Positions 18,207 through 25,449 of a stretch of DNA of 64,000 nt are shown here, piece after piece. How positions within the stretch are numbered: position 1 is the stretch's first letter; each line of letters starts with the position of its first letter. The notes under the pieces were generated by a model, which made no database searches, was not told the DNA's origin, and saw only the letters and a program-made list of their open reading frames with translations. Origin of the DNA: Clostridia bacterium. Lineage in GTDB: Bacteria > Bacillota > Clostridia > Christensenellales > Aristaeellaceae. The DNA lies in assembly GCA_030530315.1 (NCBI GenBank), contig JAUMVG010000004.1, positions 21,730 through 85,729 on the forward strand. Direction: 5' to 3'. The position numbers were made by a program, and so were the translations under genes.

Positions 18207-18249
18207 GAGCGGAATGGACGGCGCTGGCCGGCATTCCGCTCTTTCTGTT
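18207..18249 (+). terminator. attenuator terminator B
   Basis: A perfect 10-bp stem (18207-18216 with 18232-18241) is followed by TTTCTGTTT. The loop is 15 bases. The 3' arm (18232-18238) is also complementary to 18062-18068 near the 5' end of the transcript, a possible alternative pairing. Confidence 0.85.
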
Positions 18250-18290
18250 TATATAATCACTCTGATTTTCATTGAAAGGGAGAAATCATC

Positions 18291-19112
18291 ATGAAGAAGC
18301 TGTTTGCATTGATTCTGGTTCTGGCCATCGCCCTGATCCCCGCCGCCCTGGCAGATGCCCAGGCGCGCAACCTGGATGAGATCGTGGAGAGCGGAAAGCT
18401 GACCATCGGCGTATTCTCCGACAAGAAGCCCTTCGGATATGTGGACGAGAACGGCGAATACCAGGGCTACGACGTCTACTTTGCCCGCCGCCTGGCGGAG
18501 GACCTGGGCGTGGAGCTGGAGCTGGTGAGCGTGGACGCCCCGAACCGCGTGGAGTACCTGACCAGCGCGAAGGTGGACATCATCCTGGCGAACTTCACCG
18601 TCACCCCCGAGCGCGCCGAGGTCGTCGACTTCGCCCTGCCCTACATGAAGGTGGCCCTGGGCGTAGTGAGCCCGGACGACGCCCTGATCACCGACATCGA
18701 GACCCTGCGGGGCAAGACCCTGATCGTCTCCAAGGGCACCACCGCCGAGACCTGGTTCACCGCCAACGAGCCCGACGTGAACCTGCTGAAGTTCGACACC
18801 TACACCGAGACCTTCAACGCCCTGCTGGACGGCCGCGGAGACGCCCTGTCCACCGACAACACCGAGGTGCTGGCATGGGCCCTTGAGAACCCCGGCTTCA
18901 CCGTGGGCATCGAGACCCTGGGCAGCCTGGACACCATCGCCCCCGCCGTGCAGAAGGGCAATGACACCGTGCTGGCCTACATCAACAAGGAGATCGAAAA
19001 GCTGGCCGATGAGCAGTTCTTCCACGCCGACTACGAAGCGACCCTCAAGGAGGTCTACGGCGACGCGGTCGATCCCGACAACCTGGTGGTCGAGGGCGGC
19101 GTCATCGACTAA
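18291..19112 (+). CDS. Cyst(e)ine-type ABC substrate-binding protein (CjaA-like)
   Basis: The 273-residue protein has a signal peptide (MKKLFALILVLAIALIPAALA) and the family 3 solute-binding fold. The sequence closely follows, as I recall it, the cysteine receptor CjaA of Campylobacter: GVFSDKKPFGYVDENGEYQG, NRVEYLTSAKVDIILANFT, ALPYMKVALGV, SKGTTAETWFT and RGDALSTDN. The ANFT and TTAETWFT segments form the ligand pocket in this family. There is no lipobox Cys after the signal peptide, so membrane anchoring is unclear. It is expressed from its own promoter behind leader B, which permits higher levels than the membrane subunits. Confidence 0.9.
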   Translation: MKKLFALILVLAIALIPAALADAQARNLDEIVESGKLTIGVFSDKKPFGYVDENGEYQGYDVYFARRLAEDLGVELELVSVDAPNRVEYLTSAKVDIILANFTVTPERAEVVDFALPYMKVALGVVSPDDALITDIETLRGKTLIVSKGTTAETWFTANEPDVNLLKFDTYTETFNALLDGRGDALSTDNTEVLAWALENPGFTVGIETLGSLDTIAPAVQKGNDTVLAYINKEIEKLADEQFFHADYEATLKEVYGDAVDPDNLVVEGGVID

Positions 19113-19144
19113 GCCGGCAGAGCGCAGGCCGGCAGTGTCGGCAG

Positions 19145-19255
19145 CCATCTGCTACCGCTTTTGAGCGCAGTGCGCTCAACCCCTTTTGCTGCCGCCTTGA
19201 GCGCAGTGCACTCAACCCCAATTGCTACCGCCTTTGAGCGCAAGGCCCTCATCTT
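19145..19255. repeat. three tandem degenerate repeats of about 36 bases
   Basis: Each unit reads GCTxCCGC, a few T residues, then a GAGCGCAGTGCGCTC-type palindrome and CAACCCC. The third unit is degenerate. A fourth, isolated copy occurs at 59123-59157. They lie in the 19113-19424 gap, in which I see no gene. Confidence 0.8.
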
Positions 19256-19278
19256 CTTTTACTGCCGAACTGTGCTGC

Positions 19279-19392
19279 CATCCGGGCCGCCCGTAGATCA
19301 TGGGCGGCCCGGATGCGTTGGAACAGCGTGAGAGAATTGAAGTTCTCTCGATAACAATTCCCGGCGCTTCTGATTCATGCGCCGGGAATTGT
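19279..19392. terminator. two strong inverted repeats between convergent genes
   Basis: A perfect 14-bp stem (19279-19292 with 19302-19315) and a second perfect 14-bp stem (19354-19367 with 19379-19392) lie between the binding-protein gene and the convergent DUF2284 gene. Neither has a good U run, but the position suits bidirectional termination. Confidence 0.6.
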
Positions 19393-19424
19393 CGTGGGTT
19401 CAGATTTGATTTTCCCTTGTTCCT

Positions 19425-19964
19425 TCACTCCAGCAGGAAGCAGCTGGTATAGGCGATGGCCTGGGGACCGTAGTAGTACTCCATGCCGTTGGCCTTGCAG
19501 GTGTCCACCACCAGCATGCCGTAGGCCTCCATGGAGGACACCCGCTTATCGGGAAAGCGGCAGGGCGCGTCGGGATAGGTGCACTTGGCGCAGCGGACGC
19601 AGGTGCCCGCTCCCAGCGCCAGCAGGTTCGGCCACTGCTCCAGCAGCTTCTCATGCAGCTCGGTGAAGTGGCGCTTGTGCTCGGCCTCAGCCTCCATCAT
19701 GCCCTCGAAGTCCAGGGAGTCCTCCACCTCCCCCACCGTCTGCACCAGTATGCCCGCGCGATAGCGGCCCACCTGTTCGCGCAGCGCCGGCAGCTCCCCG
19801 CAGGCGGGCGGACAGCTCCAGTTTTTGCCATAGGCGCCGCAGGTATTGGCGGCGCACATGTCCCGCACCTCGTCCCTGAGCACGATGGTGGCCGCGTCCA
19901 GCGGTGCGACGTGGGTGAAGCCCACCTCCGACGCCAGCGCCTCGAGGCGTTCAAAATCCAGCAT
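19425..19964 (-). CDS. DUF2284 family cysteine-rich (metal-binding) protein
   Basis: The 179-residue soluble protein has two cysteine clusters: about 37-55 (CAANTCGAYGKNWSCPPACG) and about 121-135 (CVRCAKCTYPDAPC). Both are conserved features of DUF2284, a family predicted to bind metal or an iron-sulfur cluster and often found near corrinoid methyltransferase genes. A run of GGGGGG precedes the ATG. It follows the RACo-type activator gene after 125 bases and is probably in the same unit. That context suggests a role in redox activation of corrinoid proteins, but the sequence does not prove it. Confidence 0.85.
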   Translation of the reverse strand: MLDFERLEALASEVGFTHVAPLDAATIVLRDEVRDMCAANTCGAYGKNWSCPPACGELPALREQVGRYRAGILVQTVGEVEDSLDFEGMMEAEAEHKRHFTELHEKLLEQWPNLLALGAGTCVRCAKCTYPDAPCRFPDKRVSSMEAYGMLVVDTCKANGMEYYYGPQAIAYTSCFLLE

Positions 19965-20089
19965 GCGAATCCCCCCCTGTCATGATCATCCCGGCCGGCG
20001 GCGGCAGTGCCGCGCTGCGAACCTGGCGCGTCAAGCCGTCCAACGCCCATCCTCCGCCCGCCGTCGCGCCGGGCGGTTTGCCATTCGTG

Positions 20090-21805
20090 CTATTCGTCCT
20101 CGTCGTCGTCCCCGAAGTTCAGCTGCTCCACGAATTCCTCCTGGAACTCCGGCAGCGTGGCCAGCTCCAGGAACTCGGTGCTCTGCGCCAGCTCCGCCGC
20201 CTGGGCCCACGCCCCGGCGTCCGTCAGCGCCAGCTGGGCCCCGGCCCCGGCGGCGTTGCCCACCGGCACGATGGCCTGCCGCAGCTCAGCGGGCAGCAGC
20301 CCGATGGCGCAGGCGCTGTCCGGGTTGATGTAGTTGCCGAAGGCCCCGGCGATGTCCACCTCTTCGATCTGGTCGATCTGAACGCCCAGGCGTCCGGCCA
20401 TCAGACGCAGGCCCGCGGCCATGGCCGCCTTCGCCAGCTGCACCTCCCGAATGTCCTTCTGGGTCAGGTACACGCCGGTATCCCCGATGTCGAACCGGTC
20501 GCCATCCTCCAGCCGGCCCGTGGCGTCGATGTCACCCCTGGCCAGCAGCGCCGCCACCAGGTCCACCAGGCCGGAGCCGCACAGGCCCTTCGCCGCGCCC
20601 TCGCCGATCACATGCCAGCGCAGCGCGCCTTCCTCCAGCCAGAAGTGGTCGATGGCGCCGTCCGCGCCACGCATGCCGCAGGCGATCTTCGCCCCCTCGA
20701 AGGCGGGGCCCGCCGCGGTGGAGCAGGCGACGCGCCGGTCGCGATTGCCCAGCACCAGCTCGCCATTGGTGCCGATGTCGATCATCAGCGTCAGCTTCTC
20801 CCGGTTCAGCCAGTCGCCGCTGAGCAGGCAGGCCACGGTGTCCGCGCCGACGAAGCCGCCGATCACCGGCAGGGCGAACAGCAGCGCCTCAGGATGGGCG
20901 TGCAGCCCGTATTCCGACGCCCTGAGCGTCAGCGGGCCGCTGACGGTGGGGTTGTAGGGCGCCTTCACCAGCGAGTCCGGGGCGATGCCCAGGAACAGGT
21001 GGTGCATGGCCGTGTTGCCCGCCAGGGAGACGGCGTACACCCGCTCCCAGGAGACCCCGGCTTCGGTGCACATCCGCCGGATCAGCGCGTCCAGCGCGCC
21101 CCTGGCGCACTCGGCCAGCGCCTCCACCCCGTTGTTCAGCGCCCAGTCCGCCCGGGAGATCACGTCCCCGCCGTACTGCGCCTGGGGGTTGCGCATGCCC
21201 TCGGCCACGGGCACGTCCCTCCCGTTCACGTGGATCAGGTAGCCCGCGATGGAGGTGGTGCCCAGGTCGAAGGCCGCCATGTAAACCTCCGGCGGATCGG
21301 CCCGCACCTCGAGCACATGCCCGTCGCTCACCACGGCCCACACCTCGCCCCGGCGCGCGGCCAGCAGCCTGCCCAGTCCGGCGCAGACCGCCAGGTTGAC
21401 CTCCCGCGCCGGACGGCCCTGCGCGTCCAGCGCCGCCGCCAGGCGGTCCCAGTCGGAGGCCCGGTCGCCCTTCTCGCAGGGCGGCACCGTCAGCTTCACG
21501 GCCCGGACCATCGGGTTCCAGCGGCGGACGGGCTCGCCCGCGCCGTCCATCAGCACGCGAAGGCGGCCGCTCTCCGGCAGCCGGACCTCCAGGTCGCCCT
21601 GCACCGCCGTCTGGCACATGATGGCCTCCCGCCAATCTGCCTCGCCTGGCGCGCGGACCTCGCAGGCGCACTTGCCGCAGGTCCCCCTGCCCCCGCAGGG
21701 CGCGTCCGTGGGTAGGCCCGCCGCAATGCGGGCTTCGAGCAGCGTCGTCCCCGCCCGAACGGCGACCTCCCGGCCTTCGGGTTCAAACCGCACCTTGTAA
21801 TCCAT
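20090..21805 (-). CDS. RACo-like ATP-dependent reductive activator of corrinoid protein
   Basis: The 571-residue protein has an N-terminal plant-type [2Fe-2S] ferredoxin domain with ligands Cys37, Cys43, Cys46 and Cys64. A linker follows, then a large C-terminal ASKHA-type ATPase domain with FDLGTTSIAGYL near 190, IDIGTNGELVLG near 345 and AGAFGNYIN near 495. The family (RACo, RamQ-like) uses ATP to return inactive Co(II) corrinoid to Co(I) for methyl transfer. The very acidic C-terminus is unusual. It has its own probable promoter and lies 240 bases downstream of the methyltetrahydrofolate methyltransferase gene. DUF2284 follows. It indicates that a corrinoid methyltransferase system is active here. 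Confidence 0.92.
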   Translation of the reverse strand: MDYKVRFEPEGREVAVRAGTTLLEARIAAGLPTDAPCGGRGTCGKCACEVRAPGEADWREAIMCQTAVQGDLEVRLPESGRLRVLMDGAGEPVRRWNPMVRAVKLTVPPCEKGDRASDWDRLAAALDAQGRPAREVNLAVCAGLGRLLAARRGEVWAVVSDGHVLEVRADPPEVYMAAFDLGTTSIAGYLIHVNGRDVPVAEGMRNPQAQYGGDVISRADWALNNGVEALAECARGALDALIRRMCTEAGVSWERVYAVSLAGNTAMHHLFLGIAPDSLVKAPYNPTVSGPLTLRASEYGLHAHPEALLFALPVIGGFVGADTVACLLSGDWLNREKLTLMIDIGTNGELVLGNRDRRVACSTAAGPAFEGAKIACGMRGADGAIDHFWLEEGALRWHVIGEGAAKGLCGSGLVDLVAALLARGDIDATGRLEDGDRFDIGDTGVYLTQKDIREVQLAKAAMAAGLRLMAGRLGVQIDQIEEVDIAGAFGNYINPDSACAIGLLPAELRQAIVPVGNAAGAGAQLALTDAGAWAQAAELAQSTEFLELATLPEFQEEFVEQLNFGDDDEDE

Positions 21806-21837
21806 GGCACATCCCCCATCCGATTACACTTTCCACC

Positions 21838-21866
21838 ATGATAGCACATCCCGCAAAAAAAGCCAA
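21838..21866 (-). promoter_or_regulatory. possible promoter of the RACo-DUF2284 unit
   Basis: On the minus strand TTGGCT (rc of 21861-21866) and TATCAT (rc of 21838-21843) have a 17-base spacer and lie 33 bases before the RACo ATG. Confidence 0.5.
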
Positions 21867-21901
21867 CCACCCATGCGCTGCACGCGGCCCGAAATGCGCC
21901 G

Positions 21902-21967
21902 CAGGGGCGCCGATGCGCGTCCGCCGGAGGCGAAAACCTCTCGGCGGGCGATCCATCGTCGCCCCTG
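21902..21967. repeat. long imperfect hairpin upstream of the RACo gene
   Basis: Outer arms 21902-21909 and 21960-21967, middle arms 21911-21915 and 21954-21958, and inner arms 21921-21930 and 21937-21947 nest into one extended hairpin with a CGAAAA loop. It occupies the gap between the methyltransferase and RACo genes and may end one transcript or stabilise an mRNA end. Confidence 0.75.
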
Positions 21968-22045
21968 TGATCGGCCGGATCCAGTCTCCGCCCGAGGCCG
22001 GTTCTCCGGTCCCGACGGCGGGCCGGGCGGCTGCCCTCAGCAGAA

Positions 22046-22855
22046 TCAGTCCTTCTTCGGGCCGAACAGGCCCTCGCGGTAGGCGGAGATGTATTCCATG
22101 CAGTAGTCGTCCAGGCCCAGCAGCGCCTCGGTGGCGAAGATGACGCCCATCATGTCCCGGTTGGTCGGGTCGAGGATCGCGCTGTCCAGGCCGGCCTTCA
22201 TCGCCAGAACCGTGAAGCCCAGGTTCACCATCTTGCGCACCGGCAGGTTGAAGGAGATGTTGGAGACCGCCGCGGTGATGTGGATGCTGGGATAGCGCTC
22301 GCGCACCGTGGAGATGACCTCCTCGTTGGTCTCGATGCCGTTTTCGGAGGTGCAGAGCATCTCCACCAGCGGGTCGATGTGCAGGCGGCTGGGGCTGATG
22401 CCGTATTCCTTGGCCTTGGCCATGATCTTGTCAAACACCTTCAGGCGGTCGTCGGCGTTCTTCGGGATGCCGGTGTCGTCCGAGCACAGGGCGATGCACT
22501 GCCAGCCCGGATTCTCCTTCATGATCGGGAAGATCACGTCGATCTTGTCGCCCTCGCCGGACACGGAGTTGAACAGGCCGGGCTTCTTGCAGAACTTGTA
22601 GGCCTCGGCCAGCACCCGCGCGCTGGGGCTGTCCACGGAGATGGGCAGGTCGCTGACCTCCTGGATGCAGTCGATCATCCACTTGAGGGTCTCCACCTCC
22701 TGGGCCTCCGGCACGGAAGCGCAGCAATCGATGAAGGTCGCGCCGGCCTCTTCCTGGATGCGGGCGCGCTCCTTGATGAACTCCGCGTCGCGGCGCGCGA
22801 TGGCGTCGGCCACGGCGGGAATGGAACCGTTGATCTTTTCACCGATGATAATCAT
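22046..22855 (-). CDS. Methyltetrahydrofolate:corrinoid methyltransferase (MtgA/AcsE family)
   Basis: The 269-residue pterin-binding TIM-barrel protein begins IIIGEKINGSIPAV, as expected for methyltransferases that move a methyl group between a corrinoid protein and tetrahydrofolate. Further family features are ISVDSPSARVLAEAY, NSVSGEGDKID, RLHIDPLVEML and SNISFNLPVR. The length matches stand-alone MtgA and AcsE proteins, and there is no B12-binding domain. The gene sits between the rhamnose-mutarotase-like gene and RACo on the same strand. In this setting it would pass methyl groups released from a substrate to folate (inference). Confidence 0.92.
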   Translation of the reverse strand: MIIIGEKINGSIPAVADAIARRDAEFIKERARIQEEAGATFIDCCASVPEAQEVETLKWMIDCIQEVSDLPISVDSPSARVLAEAYKFCKKPGLFNSVSGEGDKIDVIFPIMKENPGWQCIALCSDDTGIPKNADDRLKVFDKIMAKAKEYGISPSRLHIDPLVEMLCTSENGIETNEEVISTVRERYPSIHITAAVSNISFNLPVRKMVNLGFTVLAMKAGLDSAILDPTNRDMMGVIFATEALLGLDDYCMEYISAYREGLFGPKKD

Positions 22856-22894
22856 AGCGCTGTCTCCTTTGATTCGTAATGATGGTTCTGCCTG

Positions 22895-23221
22895 TCAGTC
22901 GAGGTGGTAGATCTCCTCCATGTCCGACCAGAATTCGCCCTCCTTGCGGTCCTCCAGGGGCTGCATCAGGGGCTTGACCACGTCCCACCACGCCTGGGTG
23001 TTGGGGTCGGCGGCCATCTTGGCCATGTCCGCGTCGAAGTCGTCACCGTCGTACTCAAAGTAGGCGAACAGCCAGTCGCCGCGGCTGTAAATGGAGTAGT
23101 TCTTCAGGTGGCACTCCTTGATCATTTCGTTGACGCCCGGCATCGGGTTCGCGTGCCACTTCTTGTAGGCCTCTAACCCGTCCGGCTTGACCCTGATCAT
23201 CTGACCGAAACGCAGCAGCAT
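22895..23221 (-). CDS. rhaM: L-rhamnose mutarotase family protein
   Basis: The 108-residue dimeric alpha/beta-barrel protein belongs to the family that interconverts alpha and beta L-rhamnose. LEAYKKWHANPMPGV places Tyr19 and His23 where the E. coli enzyme has its catalytic Tyr and His, and WLFAYFEYDG and the WW pair near the C-terminus are conserved. The start at 23221 has GGAGG 8 bases upstream; the frame remains open to 23296. It lies in the order ABC importer, UroD-like methyltransferase, this gene, MtgA-like gene. Rhizobial rhamnose operons also place the mutarotase directly after the transporter. The sugar may be a rhamnose derivative. Confidence 0.88.
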   Translation of the reverse strand: MLLRFGQMIRVKPDGLEAYKKWHANPMPGVNEMIKECHLKNYSIYSRGDWLFAYFEYDGDDFDADMAKMAADPNTQAWWDVVKPLMQPLEDRKEGEFWSDMEEIYHLD

Positions 23222-23264
23222 ATCACATTCCTCCATATCCTGTCCACTAACCTGCGGGAGGCAT

Positions 23265-23289
23265 CGGAGGGGGACAGAGTCCCCCTCCG
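23265..23289. repeat. perfect inverted repeat between the UroD-like and mutarotase genes
   Basis: An 11-bp perfect stem (23265-23275 with 23279-23289) with a 3-base loop, just after the UroD-like gene. It has no U run. Confidence 0.75.
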
Positions 23290-23295
23290 AATACA

Positions 23296-24342
23296 TCAGT
23301 ATATCTTTCCCGCCTCTTCAAACAGCGCCTTCACGTTCTCCGGCGGCACGTCGGCCTGCAGGGCCTCGTGGCTGGGCGAGATGATCAGGCCCGTGGGGAA
23401 GATGGAGCGCAGCTCGCGCACCTTGGCGGCCACCTGTTCGGGCGTGCCGAAGGGCAGCAGGTCCTGGGTGTCCACGCCGCCGCAGAAAGCCACCTTGCCG
23501 TAGAACTTTTCCTTCAGGTTGTCCGGCTGCATACCCGCGGCCTTGGCCTGGATGGGATGGATGGCGTCCACGCCCGCCTCGATCAGCAGCGGGATGGCGT
23601 CCACGATGCTGCCGCAGGAGTGGTACACGATCTTCACGCCGTAGCTGTGGGCGATCTCGATCAGCTTCTTCGCGCCGGGAATGACGAACTCACTGACCAG
23701 CTTCGGGCTGATCATCAGGCCGCGCTGGCTGCCCACGTCGTCGCCAATCAGCAGGGCGTGCACCTTGCCCTTGGTGGCCTCCAGGAAGATGCGCAGCGCC
23801 TTCTCGTAGAAGGCCACGATGTGGTCGTCCACGTAGTGCACCATCTCCGGCTCGGCGACCATGTTCATCAGGGCCGTCTGCATGCCGAAGGCGGCGCAGG
23901 TGTCCTGGAAGTGGCAGGCCCACAGCATGCCCATGACCGTCTTGCCCTCGGGAGCCTCGTCCACCAGCTTGCGGCACAGCTCCGGGTCGATGTACTTCTC
24001 CGGATCCGGCCAGGGGAAGTTCACGGCCTCCACGTCCTCCAGGTCCTCGCACTGGGCAAAGCAGCCGTCCGCCGTCAGCGTGCGGTGCTCGGTGTCCACG
24101 TTGGTGCCGTTCATGTACCAGTCAAACGCCGCGAAGATGGCGTTGCAGGTCGGGGAATGATAGGGAATTTCCACCGCGTAGAAGTCGTCGCCGACGACCT
24201 TCTTCAGCTCGCTGGTGCTTTCCACGCCGTAATACTTGCAGAGCTTCTCCGCTTCCGCAGGCGTCGGGTCGCCCATCCAGCAGGCGGGCCGGTCCACCGG
24301 CTCATAGGCGATGGTCTTGTAGAATCTCTCCAGGCTGTTCAT
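23296..24342 (-). CDS. UroD/MtaA-family methyltransferase linked to the sugar transporter
   Basis: The 348-residue protein has the uroporphyrinogen-decarboxylase-like TIM barrel used by corrinoid methyltransferases and related enzymes. Visible features are RPACWMGDPTPAEA near the N-terminus, YHSCGSIVDAIPLLIEAGVDAI near 243-264, AFCGGVDTQDLLPFG and the C-terminal SPSHEALQADVPPEN. The His-Ser-Cys and the later His could form a zinc site, but the clear HxC...C pair of MtaA/MtbA is not complete. It differs from haem UroD, and no haem genes are near. It starts with a good GGAGGAG site 80 bases after the permease gene. A role in demethylating the imported compound is inferred from MtgA and RACo downstream. 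Confidence 0.85.
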   Translation of the reverse strand: MNSLERFYKTIAYEPVDRPACWMGDPTPAEAEKLCKYYGVESTSELKKVVGDDFYAVEIPYHSPTCNAIFAAFDWYMNGTNVDTEHRTLTADGCFAQCEDLEDVEAVNFPWPDPEKYIDPELCRKLVDEAPEGKTVMGMLWACHFQDTCAAFGMQTALMNMVAEPEMVHYVDDHIVAFYEKALRIFLEATKGKVHALLIGDDVGSQRGLMISPKLVSEFVIPGAKKLIEIAHSYGVKIVYHSCGSIVDAIPLLIEAGVDAIHPIQAKAAGMQPDNLKEKFYGKVAFCGGVDTQDLLPFGTPEQVAAKVRELRSIFPTGLIISPSHEALQADVPPENVKALFEEAGKIY

Positions 24343-24422
24343 AACGAAGCTCCTCCCGTTTTCATATATTTACTGTGTTTTGTTTTCAGCTCAGGGCCCC
24401 ATTTCCGTCGCTTTGCGGGGCC

Positions 24423-25436
24423 TCACGCCTTCTGGGGCTTCTTCGCCCGCGGCAGCTTCAGCCCGAACAGGCCGCCCTGCCCCATGCGGGTGTTCAGCAC
24501 CAGCACCACCAGCAGCAGGCCGCCCCAGATGAGGCTGGCGTAGTAGGTGTTCAGGTTCGGGAACATGTTCACGCCGGTGGCGATGATCTGGATGGTGACG
24601 ATGGCGATCAGCACATTGCCGATCTTGCCCATGCCGCCGTCCGGCAACACGCCCGCCAGCACCAGGATCAGTATGCAGCGCATCACGTAGGAGGTGCCGT
24701 AGTCGGCCTTGGCGCTGGCCATGGTGTTCACCATCAGCAGGCAGCCGATGCAGCAGATCACGTCGCAGAGCACGTAGGTGCCCACCACCATGCGCTTGGT
24801 GTTGATGGCGGAGAACTGGGCCGCCTTGATGTTGGTGCCCACCATGTACAGCTTCTCGCCATACACGGTGTGGTTCAGCAGGAACCAGCACAGGGCGAAG
24901 ATCAGCAGGAAGATCAGCAGCGGCACGGGCAGGAAGCCCATGAGGTACTTGTGGCCGATCTCCGTGTACAGGGCCGGCAGGCCCTTGACGGTGTTGCCGC
25001 TGGTGAGAGCCACGGACAGGCCCGTCCAGACCAGCTGCATGGCGATGGTGGCCATCACCGGCGGGATGTCCAGCTCGCTGACCAGCAGGCCGTTGATCAG
25101 CCCGCCCACCACGGCGATGCCCAGAGCGATCAGTATGCCCACCAGGATCACGCCGCCGGCGGGACTGTCGGCGTGGGCGGCCATGTACTGCACGGCCATG
25201 ATGGTGGCGAAATCGCCCAGGGCCATGAAGGACATATCCATCTTACCGCAGATGAAGCAAAACATCAAGCCCAGCGTCACCACGCCGTACTCCGGGAACT
25301 GCATGGCGATGCCCAGCCACACGTCGCCCTTCCACAGCATCGCGCCCTTCAGGACCGTGAAGAACAGCAGCACCACAGCCATCAGGCCCAGCAGCATAAA
25401 GGTATAGCTGTGCTTTTCAAGCGTCTTCGATTTCAT
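24423..25436 (-). CDS. Sugar ABC permease 2 (RhaQ/RbsC family)
   Basis: The polytopic permease has 337 residues with about ten hydrophobic segments. The family stretches GLMFCFICGKMDMSF, GGLINGLLVSELDIPPVMATIA and YMVGTNIKAAQFSAINTKR match the RbsC/RhaP/LsrC branch of ABC permeases. It starts 13 bases after the first permease gene, with AAGGAGGG upstream. Two different permease subunits, as here, are typical of rhamnose (RhaP/RhaQ) and autoinducer-2 (LsrC/LsrD) importers rather than ribose importers, which use one. Confidence 0.92.
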   Translation of the reverse strand: MKSKTLEKHSYTFMLLGLMAVVLLFFTVLKGAMLWKGDVWLGIAMQFPEYGVVTLGLMFCFICGKMDMSFMALGDFATIMAVQYMAAHADSPAGGVILVGILIALGIAVVGGLINGLLVSELDIPPVMATIAMQLVWTGLSVALTSGNTVKGLPALYTEIGHKYLMGFLPVPLLIFLLIFALCWFLLNHTVYGEKLYMVGTNIKAAQFSAINTKRMVVGTYVLCDVICCIGCLLMVNTMASAKADYGTSYVMRCILILVLAGVLPDGGMGKIGNVLIAIVTIQIIATGVNMFPNLNTYYASLIWGGLLLVVLVLNTRMGQGGLFGLKLPRAKKPQKA

Positions 25437-25449
25437 TGCGTCGCCCTCC

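Noticed and set aside
23296-24342. Uroporphyrinogen decarboxylase of haem synthesis
   Set aside because: No haem genes are near, the gene sits with methyltransferase and corrinoid activator genes, and the His-Ser-Cys motif fits the methyltransferase side of the superfamily better.
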